A DNA stretch of 64,000 nucleotides. Source: Sipunculus nudus. Lineage: Eukaryota > Annelida > Sipuncula > Golfingiida > Sipunculidae. The notes under the pieces are model-generated. The model saw only the letters and a program-made list of their open reading frames with translations, was not told the DNA's origin and did not search any database. How positions within the stretch are numbered: position 1 is the stretch's first letter; each line of letters begins with the position of its first letter. The translations under genes were made by a program, and so were the position numbers. Positions 48,820 through 61,100 of this stretch are shown here, one piece after another. Where the stretch lies: NCBI GenBank assembly GCA_026874595.1, contig CM049306.1, positions 98,883,642 through 98,947,641 on the forward strand, read 5' to 3'.

Positions 48820-49310
48820 ACAAAATGATGTTTCAGTTGATGTTTCATTATTGCAAGGTTTCTTAAAGGAACATGTCTCAGCAATTTTGAAACATGTCGC
48901 GAAATATGCCAAAACAGAAATAAGCATTTAATCATGTTTTATTGGGGATACATGATTCAAAATATGGGACAAATGATGTTTCAGGTGACGTTTCAGGCTG
49001 ATGACGTCTCGTATAGAAACATGTCTTGCTAAGTTTTAAACTTGTTTGAAAAATGTTTCATGTGCAGATTTTTCCTGACAAATTTGAAGACATGATACGA
49101 TACATGTCTCAAACATGATTTCATTCGAAAACATGTTTCATATCAAAGGGGCCTTTTCTAAAACATATCCTATAAAGACACGTTACGTCTGATTTAAAAC
49201 TTGTTTCATAAGATGAGACGTGTGTGAAATATGAGACATGATTAACACATATATCGAATTTTAGGAAAAGTGATGTTTTATATGGAAACGTGAAACATGT
49301 TTCCAGCTTT
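48820..49310. repeat. Degenerate cluster of gaaacatgtttc-type words
   Basis: About 500 bp is dominated by variants of atgtttca and its complement tgaaacat, for example gatgtttcag, aaacatgtct and gtgaaacatgtttcc. Spacing is irregular, unlike a satellite. It could be a decayed short tandem repeat. Confidence 0.55.
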
Positions 49311-49380
49311 TACAGTTAGCTCTTTTGTGGGCCGGCGATGCAAGAGAAACCTGAAAACCTGTTGCGTCTACGTCGGCGGC

Positions 49381-49927
49381 TACTCAAGCATGTGCGTCGT
49401 CAATGTTGCTTAGTCTGATAAAATATAATTTTTGTAAATTTAAGTTGTTATAGGAAAATTTGATACCTCAGCAGTCGATTAAGCCATCAATAAATCAGAA
49501 TATTGTTTGTCCTCATTAATTCCTCTACCATCCTCTTTTGGGAGTCGTCACACAACTTTTTCAACACATGGATTGTTTAACCCCTTGGTGTGGTTTATTA
49601 CGCGAGTCAACCATTACTTCCAGCAATTTAATGTTAACTTGACAGATTGTATCGACGTCTTTATCTGAATACATATAAAATATACTGGCATATTATAAAA
49701 ATTAGCAAATCATGTTAAATCTTGCATCTGTCTCGATCTTCCTGTATGCTTTGTCTTACAAAATTGATTTATATTCCTAAATCTTCCATTACGAGATCAA
49801 TAAATGTTATTATATGATTTGTCCTCATCGATTCCTACTCCGTCTAGTGGGCAACAACAAACGAGTATTTCAACATATGGGCTATTTCAACCCTTGCTGT
49901 GGTTGATGTGTATGAGTCGCTTTTAAC
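49381..49927 (+). promoter_or_regulatory. Duplicated receptor 5'-proximal block upstream of gene 3
   Basis: Two tandem copies of the block found before gene 4 exon 1: about 49483-49605 and about 49792-49927. Both share atcaataaat, tttgtcctcat, gattcct and the cccttg.tgtgg word. The second copy leads straight into the gene 3 start codon. Confidence 0.5.
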
Positions 49928-50255
49928 ATGACCAGAAAACAGTCGTATTTAGTAGTGTTAGCTTTTCTCTATCAGAATCCAAAACTGTTTTTTTTTAACC
50001 ATGTATGTATAATATCTGAACAAGTGAAGTATGATGGCTTACCTCTGTTAATTAGGTAAACTTTTCTTTTTTTCAAACTGAAGAATGCAATCTGTCAATT
50101 ATATTCTAATATACAGTCACCAGTATATATGAATACCTGTTACGCTGAAGGGTTTTATCTTCATCTTAATCATTTGACCGCTGGATCAATCATGTTTATC
50201 GCGATTTATATAATTTTTAAACGTGAAATGATTTATCTTGCTTACATTTTTTCAG

Positions 50256-50383
50256 CAAGATTGATTAGAGAACTATTAAATTCTAACTTGACAAAAGCAG
50301 TCGATAATCCGAAAAAATGTGTCTTGGACTGCATCATGCCCGGCCTCGGGTATTTGTTGTTAGATATTGGAACAAGATTCCAG
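50256..50383 (+). other. Candidate exon 2 of gene 3 (weak)
   Basis: An open 128-nt segment between ttttttcag and ccag|gtatat enters in phase 1 and leaves in phase 0, exactly like gene 4 exon 2, also 128 nt. It starts ARLIRELLN, loosely like TRLLSDLLT, but the rest does not align. It may be coincidence or an unrelated exon. Confidence 0.25.
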
Positions 50384-51185
50384 GTATATGTGGGAAAAAT
50401 ATGTTGTGACCTGCTTGGAAATAACAGACCAGTAGTGCAAGGTTAGCCAATGTTGGCAGTAACTGTCAATCTTGTATTTAATAGGGCCAATTATATTGTA
50501 ATAAAACTGCTGAAACGGAGGAGGCTTGACTATCAGCGGGATCTGACTTTGGCCTGATTTGTACGCTGAAATGCCTCTTCCATGCCACTCTCCAGAAACG
50601 CCTGACTCAGTTCGGTATTCATTTAACACCTGTACGCTGTATTCTCAGAATTTACACATGTATTTACGTGTCGAAAATTCAACTATCGATGTTGCATTAA
50701 TACGGTTTTATTCTTGATATTTAAATCATGTGCGGTCGTGTATTTTGAACAAGAATAAATAACCGTCTTAAATAAGTATCTGAAATAATCATGCAAAGTA
50801 TTACAGTTCAGAACTGGAGCTTCTATGTAGTGCAAAACAGTATTCACAATAATTAAATAAACATCAAATATATCATAAATCAGTCTGTGTTAATGTCCTT
50901 TCTAACTTATACTATTTTGTAGTGCAAAACAGATGTACGAAGAGAACTTTTTTAAAAAAAATTCCGAGTGACAGTACTCAGATATAGTGACATGACATGG
51001 TATCCATCCGGTCACATAAGTGTCACGGTCCGCTTCACCTGGAGACGTATCCGTACAATCAACAGACATGTTTCTTCATCTTTGATGAAAGGATGTACAA
51101 TGACGGCTCGGTGGCGTAAGCAACGCAACCCCCGAAATTGACATCTCGATAATGACGCCGAATGGAGAGTGGGTGATGACGTTAA

Positions 51186-52098
51186 GGGGGAACATGACAC
51201 TTTAAACTACCAATGGAATTTCTTAGATAGTTTGCACATGATATCTACAAGACATACTTTGTAAAATTATGTAATGAAATCTGGGGGTCAATGTGCTTAT
51301 TTTTGCAGTATATGAAGTTGAAAATTGACACTTGTGGTGGGTTTTTATATGATATTATAACAGAGGGGGAAGCAAAAGTTACATATTTTAGAAAACTGAC
51401 CAATGTATTTTTCATAATATTCTAATTAAATATGCAGAATTAAATATCAATCTTATTTATAGACAAAAATGTGTATGTCAATGGGTTAAATTTTAAAATA
51501 TTAGGCCAAAATATGAAAATTTTGGACATTATTAGTTTAGGAAAAATCCATAAGGTGGCGCTGGCGGTTTTGAGCCAGAGAGCAAGTCTACACATGAATG
51601 GCTTCTGGCGTCAACAATATATGATCAGCTTTTAAAATGCCCATATAAAAAGAAATATAAATATCAGCACTAAAAAACTATAGGTATATACTAAATATCT
51701 CTTCAGAATTACACCATCAGTGTCACTTACAATCATATGGTGATATTTATGCTCTTTTTTGTCATCTACTTGCAACTGTCAAAACTGACAGTTGACAACA
51801 GAGCCGTTGGCATATTCCTGCACTTGAGCCTCTTCTGGTGATATTCTGGTGAAATTATCTTTGTAAAACTTTGATACTATTTGAAAATATAATTAAATAA
51901 AGCAGTCACACTGAGCATTCCTACAATAATTGTTCATCGTAGTTACTTTTCTCAAATGATGCCCTGAAGCGATGACGTTCATGACAACAAAAGTCACAAA
52001 CGGCAAAATATGTAGCCTCGTGATAATATAATTAAACCAGATATTTTTAATTTGCAGTGTCATCAGTAGGGGGCGCCAGTAAAGTGTCATGTTCCCCC
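51186..52098. mobile_element. piggyBac-type MITE inside gene 3 exon 5
   Basis: A 19-bp perfect terminal inverted repeat, gggggaacatgacacttta, lies at both ends. The element is flanked on both sides by TTAA (51182-51185 and 52099-52102), the target duplicated by piggyBac-superfamily transposases. The 913-bp interior is AT-rich and non-coding. Receptor exon sequence stops at the left TTAA and resumes after the right one. Confidence 0.88.
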
Positions 52099-53234
52099 TT
52101 AAATAAGTTAGAGAAAAGCCGGTATCCTACGTCAAACGAGACGAAGATTTACAGCTGGGTCCTAGGTACGGTACGGCTTTAGAGAAAGTATAAATTTTAC
52201 GTCATCAACATCGTGGCTGCGACAGTATTGCCGTCACTACTTTCCCTGGCCTCATCTCTTCTGGAGAGAGGGTATCACTGGGCATCACGGTTCTTCTCTT
52301 CTATTCCGTCTTCTCCCTGCTTGTGGTAGACAACCTCCCAAAACCTCTGACATAACTCCTCTGCTAGGTAGGTCGCTTTATTTCTTAAATCGCCCTGTCG
52401 GAATTATGTAGATTCTAAAAGTTCCATCGCTGTTACTCCTGTTTTCCAGAATAATGGAGACTGATAGTTATATGTAGTTTCATCATATTTTTTTTCATGC
52501 AAAAACACGAAACATTCCATATTTAACAAGGTACCATTAGGAGTATACGGAATGCTAATGTTAATCTTTTGATATTAATGGATGGTAAGAATTATTTAAT
52601 TTGTTTTTACAAAGGTGACTTTAGCTCATTTAATTTACGAACACTTATTTGAATCTTCAGTCATCTACTTAACATCGTCATGGGCTAGCAAGGGCATCAC
52701 TGTTTACCACAGTTCTTATCCCGCGAGAGCATCATTAAGGGCCGGAATTGCGAGTCCTGAAATGGCTTGATATTCTGGTATACAGAATTATTGCCGGTTC
52801 CTTTTCTATTCTGTACGTAGAACACAGTTGTGTACCAAAACAGAGATTTATGGAAACAAGCTAGATGAGGATCCGGAGACAGACACAAACACTTTGGACT
52901 GAGAGAAACCGTCGAACGTGGTGAACTTGTTGAAACGAATTCTACATGAGTTAAAGGGGACGGCGGAGAAGCGGGACTGAACAGTCGGGATCAGAAGACA
53001 TGCGAGGACTGGAGAATTGTCGATACTCTGTTGGACCGATTATTTATGATACTCTTTTCGCTTGCTTCTCTTGTAACATGTGTCACTTTACTGGAGGTAC
53101 AACCCCGAACAATGACGCCTCACAACGTGGGACTTAAATCACAGAAGACCTTTTCCGGTATCACGAATACATTATTTCTGTTTATTAGACATGACTCGGT
53201 GCGAATTTTCAATGGATGTATTTACCAACACTGA

Positions 53235-54849
53235 CAGCCCGACAGACACTCTTATGTAAGACGGTCATAAAGCCGCTAGTGTTACATAGGCTTGACCAGA
53301 GTAATTTACTGACAGTTAAATCACGTTTATTTATAAGATATGAACAGAGGGTAGCATCAAAACTAGAAAAAATCTTTTTTTTTTGTATATCAGAAGGACC
53401 AAAGTAAAAACTGGTAGAGTTTGTTTCCAAAAATTGAGGTCATGTGTGCAGTGACATTTCTGTATATCTGCAGTTATAAATTTAGACTTAAAATTAAATT
53501 TCAGCTTTCCTTTTTAACAAGGCCAGACAATATATAATTAGCTCTGGTGTTACGCTCCCGAGGCAGCGGAAATCTTGCGCTTCTAAAGAAGCAACTGATT
53601 TTCACGCTGCCAGCTTTGACCGTTTATGATATATTTAGACACCAGATGGCGGTTTGTTGTCCACTGAAATAAACGTGCGTATGATGTGACAAGCAGCCAA
53701 TCAGATGCCAATAAACAAACACTCGACAGGCATCCGGGCTCCGCCCATTGCCGCGCTTTAAGCGCTGTTTGATGAGTTTCCGGTCGAATTTAAATTGCTC
53801 CCTCTGCATTCTCGCATCAGCGACCGATTCGATTATGACATTATGACTGTGTTAGCGTAGCCATGTATTTGTTGTCTGCAGAACTGAAACCAGCCAGCGA
53901 GGTGTGCATGAAGCCTTTGTTGTTACGTTTCGTTTGAATTACAGCTCACCGGCCGAGCATCCTATGTGCCCAAGGCCCTAAGCAAACCACGTCAGGGGCA
54001 ATTCTCTCTGAGCCTGTGGCCTGTTTAGACGGTTACGCTGGGGGATGAGCTGTCACTCAAAAGAAATGAATATGATTGGCTCCGTGTATTCCTCGCTTGG
54101 CTTTGTCTTCCAGCACAAAGTTTCATCTGATTGGACAAAAATACAGTGCTCCCCTCTGGTGTTGCAAAGCAGGATACGAGGTCTTAACAAACAGCGCCTT
54201 ACGATATAGGAAGTAGCCCTAGGTAAAGCGCTGTGTAAAGAGCGTACTCTGGTGTGCGCTCTGTTGTATTTCATATTACATTGATAACCTTATGTACTTT
54301 TGATTTATGATGTATCCTAAGCAAATATATGTGGTATTCATAAAGAAGGAAAGGTTAAGCTCTGTTTCTGGGAGGCTATTCTTCACCTTAATTTCAAGTG
54401 GTAATACTGTTGGAGTTTGGTCTGTCAACTAGATCCATTCTTGCGTTATCTATTAACATTGGTAATGGACCTTAAATAGCTGCGAAAACAAAGGTTGATT
54501 TAGCAGGGAGGCAGGGGAACCGCGCTGACCCTTGTCGACCTATAAATATTTGTGAAGTGAAAAAGTACCTCAACTACCCTTTACTACTTCAAATTGCTAC
54601 ATTACAGCCTAACATTAAAAAAAATCTATACCATGAGCGAGCGTAGGCCTATCCACCGATTGCCATGTCCTCTCACCACACCTACCAACCTTGAATAGCC
54701 CATTTATATGAAAAACAGTGAAACATCGGCAAACAATACCGGAAGTGGGACCATAATAGTGTTATACAATTAAACGTTAATTGAACAGGTTGAATAGACG
54801 TTTATATTTGAAATTATAATGGCATCATACTCGTAAGCAAATCATATTT
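53235..54849. other. Intergenic, includes a GC-richer island
   Basis: No gene recognised. From about 53535 to 54290 the sequence is richer in GC, with CCAAT/ATTGG words (ccaatcag near 53698, attggctcc near 54075, attggac near 54131) and recurring ctctggtgt words. It could be a promoter of an unannotated transcript or an old repeat. Confidence 0.4.
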
Positions 54850-55085
54850 AGTCAGCATGTACCTCGCTATGTTTGCTTGATCTAATAAAATGGAAATCTA
54901 TTTAGCAACCCGTTATAGGAAATGACGATACCTGTACGGTCCATTAAGCGATCAATAAATTATAATTAAGTTGTTTTTCTCCATCGATTACTCTATCATC
55001 CTCTGATATATACGACCATACGACTAACAGGTGTACTATTGCCACCCTTGTGGTTGGAGGCTGAGTTTGGTGAATCACGTTTATC
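54850..55085 (+). promoter_or_regulatory. 5'-proximal block of receptor gene 4
   Basis: Directly abuts the start codon of gene 4 and is shared, diverged, with 49381-49927 and 27138-27540. Conservation across copies beyond the coding exon suggests 5' UTR or core promoter carried along by duplication. No TATA box is clear. Confidence 0.45.
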
Positions 55086-55152
55086 ATGGCCAGAATACAG
55101 TTGTTTTTAATCGCGCTATGTGGTTTTCTACTGATGTCCAAAGCTGTTTTAG
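55086..55152 (+). CDS. Gene 4 exon 1: signal peptide
   Basis: 67 nt, phase 1, donor ttag|gtaagt. The start is supported by the aligned gene 3 relic and by exon length equal to genes 1 and 2. Confidence 0.78.
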
Positions 55153-58100
55153 GTAAGTTATATGTTAAATAATGTATGTCTCATATGAATATAACCACCT
55201 AAACAGTGGTTGCATTCTCATGTTTATAGTGTAAGATGCCCAAAGCTATTTCATGGTATTTTTCCCTAACTGGAACATTCAATATACGGTTTCCAGCGAT
55301 TATGCATGATTATGCATGAGAATAATTCATTTAATTAAATCACCATTAAATATGCGTTGTTGCCGATTGACATTGTATGCTTGAGACTAAAACTAGGGCA
55401 AGCTACTTAAGTGTGATCATTTTAGTTCTACCTGAGTACAGTTCCTTTTTTATGTGAATGGTAAGTGCTCAGAAACTGGAAGAGATTCCAGGTTGTGGGG
55501 GGTTTAAACGAGGAACATTTTTTTTCATCTCCGTCTATCGTTCTTGTTTTAGGAGGATGTTATCAGATTTCAATTTGCCCGTCCGATAGTCAATCATATT
55601 CAAGTATACCTCTTTGAAACATTATTTTTACACAGGCTGAAATTTTTTAAACTTTGTATTCATACAGATCTTACCAAGGAAAGGAGTATTTTTTTTTTCA
55701 AATAGTTGCTGTAGCTTGTTCATTCGAATACAAATTAACTTAATTTGTAGTAGCAACTGAAAACATGAGAATTACAACTTAACTTTCTGCGGCAACGTGT
55801 GCGGCAATTATAGATTTTCTTAAGGGTTTTTCTGGATTTTGTTCATTTGGACTTCAGTTTACTTTCTGGATTGTTACAAGAGCTTTACACTGGACTGTCA
55901 TTCTCCGAGAGTATACATTTAAAGAACTTATCGTTGTGACGGTGTTGGTATCCAGGTATTGTGCAGATTGTTTATTTTTTTCTGTGTGATTGTATTGATT
56001 TGTTGTTACACCGCTGTTTAACTGTATAATTGTATATTTAGTGTATTGTAAATGTAATGTTAGGGTTGTTTTAAGAATAAATTATAGTTATTTGTTCACA
56101 AAAAGACTTCTTTATTCATTCCCCTAGACATTTCACGCTGCCTGGTGATGCAGAATCTGATTTTTTTATAACCATTACAAAATTTGTATTCATCACGCAT
56201 ACATGATATGTTCATAATAGGTTCCGTAACATAAAATTGGGGGCTCGTCCGGGATGCTTAATAGTTTTCAAATTTATTAGGCCTTGACCTGGACACATTG
56301 TTTTATCATACATTGTTTACAAGATTACATATTGTGTACAGTACATTGTTTTCAGGATTTATCTCAGTGTTTTTTTTTTGTTTTTGTTTTAACATCTTAA
56401 CATGGCAGATTTCAAACCTGAGATATTCGTGACGATCCCGACCCTGATCAACTTGAACAGTTGTCAAAAGAACAGTTGTTGCGTTTGGGACAACACTTAG
56501 GGCTAAGTGTGAAAAAAACTTTGAGAAAGCCTGATATCATTGCTAAAATCATGCAAGATCTAGTTAGGTTTAATTGAAGACTGAAGTTGAAACATCAAAC
56601 AATGAGAGCCTTGCTATGCGATTAAAATTGAAAAAGTTAGAAATGCAACATGAGCCAGCATTAAAACAGAATTTGAAAAACAAAGAGAAGAGAGGGAATT
56701 AGAAAAAGAGAGAGAAGAAAGAGAAAGACTAGGAAAAGAAAAAGAAATTGAGTTTAAACGACTGGAGTTAGAAAGACTTAAAGTAGAACGTAGTCTAAGT
56801 GCTGCCCCAACTCACAGCTTTGATGTTACTAAACACATTAGACTTGTCCCACCTTTTCAAGAAAAAGAGGTTGATCAAATTTCTTACACTTTGAGAAGGT
56901 AGCTGAAAATTTTAAATGGCCTAAAGAAAATTGGACTATGCTGTTACAAAGTGTATTGACTGGCAAGGCCAGAGAAATTTATACAGGGCTTTCAGTAGAA
57001 GCTGCTGCTGACTATGACCTGGTAAAACGGTTAAACCTTAAAGGTTATGAGTTAGTTCCAGAGGTTTACCGCCAGAAATTCAGAAATTTGGAAAAGCGCA
57101 AAGAACAGACCTACGTCGAATTTGCTAGGACAAAAGAGCAGTTGTTTGATCGCTGGTGTTGTTCTAAAAATGTAATGAAAGATTATGACAATTTGCGCCA
57201 GTTAATGTTGCTTGAGGAATTTAAGCGCTGCATTAACGCGGATGTTAAAACTTTTCTTGATAAGAAAAGTCCTGAAACACTTGACATTGCTGCTCAATTA
57301 GCTGATGATTATTCATTAACACACAAAATGTCATTTACTAGCAAATCAAACCAGTCATTCACAAACAAGAATGGAAATCAGTCTGGTCAAAAGAAGTTAT
57401 CCAGTACTAGTAGTCCTGATAGTAAAGCAAAGTACTACACCTCATCCCACGTCCACTGTGCCAAGTCCTACAAATACCAGTCATGTTCAAAGAAAACTGT
57501 AATTACTTCAGGAAAGAAGGTCATCTAATGTCTGACTGCTGTAAACTTGCGAATAAAACAAATAGCAAACCTAATGGTTTTATTTCAAAATCTATGCATA
57601 GCATAGTACAAGAGCCAGGCTCTTTTCATGTAAATAAGGGGTAAAACTCCTTTATTGACTCTAATAAAGAGTTTGATGCTACGGAGGCCTTATAAATCCA
57701 AAGAAGAATCCGTAGCTTGCGGGGTTAAAACCTCAGTTGATTCCTGCGAGGAATTAAATAAGGCTAGGTCCTTTCAAGACTCCTGCGAGGAGTATTCTCT
57801 GGATAAGGCTAAGTCCTTGTATGACTCTTGCGAACGTATTTCGAATGAGGCCAGGTCCTCTTATGACCAACAGAAGTTCGTTTCTGCTGAGGATAAGTCC
57901 TCTGTTGACTCCCATGAGGAGTTTGATGATAACAGGATGTAGATTCCTTGAATGGTTTTGCCTAACACTGTCCATGTCAGTTCTTTGTCTGATGAAGCTT
58001 ATAGGTAGTAGATTCCTCGCTTGACTCTGAAATGGAGTTATTTGGGCCATTCATACATGATGGTTTTGTATCACTTTCAAGTAATTTTTCAGATTCTACC

Positions 58101-61100
58101 CCAATTAGAATTTTGAAGGACACTGGTTCAGGCCAGACTCTCATGTTAGCAAACACTTTGCCATTTTCTAATAGGTCCTTTACTGGTGCACATGCACTTG
58201 TTAATGGTGTGTTTTCAGACAGGCACACTTCAATTCCGCTTCAAAGTATCCATTTAAAGTCAGATTTATTTCTGGGAATGTTACTGTGGGTATAAGAACT
58301 ACTTTGCCCTTTAAGGGAATCCAGTTGCTACTAGGCAATGATGTTGCAGGTGATAAGGTACCAATAGTGTACCAATAGTGACAGAAAAGCCGTCACTTGA
58401 TCAGGACACTGATCCGGAAAGTCAGGAATTCCTGGTTTGTATTCTTCATGTGCTGTAACTGGATCTATGGCCAAGAAAAACACATATGAGGATAATGGTC
58501 CAGATAATAACATTCTGGGAGTCACTAGTGACTCGTCTAACGACTCGCCCGTACAGGATTCAGCATTTTCAAGGTCAGAACTTATCGGAGAACAGCATTA
58601 GGACCCTGATATTTCATGTTTGTTTAACAGGGCAGTTTCTAAAGATGAGCTGTCACAGAACCCAGTTTGTTTCTATGTCAAAAATGGAGTGCTAATGCGT
58701 AAATGGCGACCACCTGATGTATGCGTTGATGATGAGTGGCTCATCAAACATCAAAGAGTAATGCCCAAAAGCTTTTGCAGTGAAGTTCTAAGCATGGCAC
58801 ATGAGGGTGCTTTGTCTGGCCATTTAGGTATAAATAAAACTTATCAGAAAGTTAGTACACACTTCTACTGGCCTAACCTCAGGAAAGATGTTGTACAATA
58901 TTGTAAATCATGCCATACATGCAGGATGGTAGACAAGCCCAATCAGAATCCTCCTAAGGCCCCACTTAGGCCTATTCCTGCTTTCGAGGAACCACTCAGT
59001 AGGATTATTGTTGATTGTGTTGGACCATTGCCCAAAACAAAATCTGGACATGAATACTTGCTGACAATTATATGCACATCTACCAGGTTCCCTGAGGCAA
59101 TACCATTGCGCAAAATTAATGCAAAAAGTGTTGCCAAAGTTCTGACCAAGGTTTTTTTCAACTTTTGGATTACCAAAATCCGTCCAGTCCGACCCTTATT
59201 TTATGTCTGGCTTATTCCAACAAGTTATGCTTGAGCTAGGTATAAAACAGTACAGCTCTTCGCCATACCATCCTGAAAGTCAGGTCGCCCTCCAGCGTTT
59301 TCACCAGACATTAAAAAACATGATCAGGACTTATTGCTATGACACACAGAAAGACTGGGATGAAGGAATACACCTATTCCGGTTTGCTGTCAGAGAATCA
59401 TTTCAAGAGTCCTTGGGTTTTAGTCCCTTTGAACTGGTTTTTGGACACTCCGTTCGAGGTCCATTGAAACTGCTTAGAGAAAAACTGTTGTGTGAAAATC
59501 CTGATTCTCTTAGTTTATTGCAGAATGTCTCAGACTTTCGCACTAAACTACACAATGCTTGTGAGATTGCAAAGTCAAATCTAAAATCTGCACAAAGCAA
59601 AATGAAAACAAAGTATGACAAGCACACTGTAAGTAGAACGTTTGAGCCTGGTGAAAAGGTCCTTGCCTTACTTCCCATCCCTGGCAGACCTCTGCAAGCT
59701 AGGTATTTTGGTCCTTACATTGTTAAAGAAGAATGTCAATTATTTAAATTACATACTGTTGATACCAGATAGACGTAAGTAGAAACAACTGTGCAATGAA
59801 AATGTCGAAACCATATTATGACGGAAGTAACACATCAGATGTTGTGCATAATGTTACTGCTGTATATTGTGTAAACATTGACCCTGACCCAGTTTAAGTA
59901 GATACTGATTGTAAGTGTGATGTAGACATTCAGTGTGGTACAGTAACATTAAAAAAACTCAGACGTGCAGTAAAACCTGGATGCCTAACTATCACACCTT
60001 ACCGCACAGCAACAACAAGACCTCAAGAACCTGCTGCGGTATAATGAACATTTGTTTAGTGACATTCCATTGCGAACTAACATGTTGTGCCATGACGTCG
60101 ATGTTGGCGAGGCAAGCGCAGTCAAGCAACATCCATATAGACTGAATCATGAAAAGCAAAAGTATCTACAGGATGAGATTCAATATTTGCTGGACAATGA
60201 TTTTATTGAACCTAGTAAAAGTAACTGGAGTTCGTCATGTGTTCTTGTGCCAAAACCTGATTGAAGTTACCGTATGTGCACAGATTATCGAAATCTGAAC
60301 TCTGTCACCAAGACTGACACATTCCCGATTCCGAGGATCGATGATTGCAAGTTCCGCTGACAGATCGAGCGAAAGAAGTGTCCGCATTTGTGACGCCGCA
60401 AAGACTGTAACAGTATAAAGTTATGCCGTTTGGCATGAAGAACTTGCCAGCCACGTTCCAGCGCCTCGTCCATTTGGTAGTCAAGGACATTCAGGGCTGC
60501 GACGCATATATTGATGACCTTATCGTGTACAGCGACACCTGGGAGAAACATCCGCAAATTCTTTGCGACCTCATCGAAAGACTCGGTGAAGCACGTCTGA
60601 CCATGAACTAAGTAAAATCTGAGTTTTGTCATGCACAAATAACAGTTTTGGGTCATATTGTAGGGCAGGTTCAGGTAAAACCCGTTGATGGTAAGATAAG
60701 TGCTATTTCTGCATTTCCTAGACCAGAAAACAAAAAGCAAATAATGCGTTTTCTTGGTATGGTTGGATACTACAGGAAGTTTTGTCCAAATTTTTCTGCT
60801 GTACCTGAACCTTTGACTAATTTGTTAGAGAAAAAACAAATGTTTGTATGGAATGTTCACAATGCATTTCAGAATTTGAAAGCAAATCTGCAAAGTACAC
60901 CAGTTTTGGTAGCTCCAGACTTTTCTGTACCTTTTAAGTTAGCTGTATAGATTCTAGTGATACTGCTGCTGGTGCTGTGTTGTTATAGGAAGGCAATGAT
61001 GGCATAGATCATCCAATTTGTTATTTCTCAAGAAAGTTAAATGCAAACCAGAAAACCTACTCCACTATTGAAAAAGAATGTTTGGCTTTGATTTTGGCGT

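Larger units (their letters stand above)
49928..53234 (+). pseudogene. Receptor gene 3: degraded nicotinic receptor-like gene
   Basis: Exon 1 relic starts at 49928 (MTRKQSYLVVLAF against gene 4 MARIQLFLIALCGF), but its donor is replaced by a T run. Exon 5 relic runs 50923-52367 with acceptor ttttgtag and donor gtaggt. It keeps the WYPSGHIS and ETYPYNQQTC-type coding, but in several frames with stops. M1 (KFYVINIVAATVLPSLLSLA) and M2 are recognisable, separated by a deletion, and a 913-bp MITE splits the exon. Exon 6 starts at 52661 and includes LLKRILHELKGTAEKRD and M4 (LFMILFSLASLVTCVTLLE), with stop codons between. Exons 3 and 4 were not found. The multiple frameshifts make it non-functional. 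It resembles gene 4 more than gene 1. Confidence 0.85.

Noticed and set aside
58943-59176. Minus-strand frame across the integrase
   Set aside because: It is the reverse shadow of the integrase coding; the plus strand carries the catalytic motifs.
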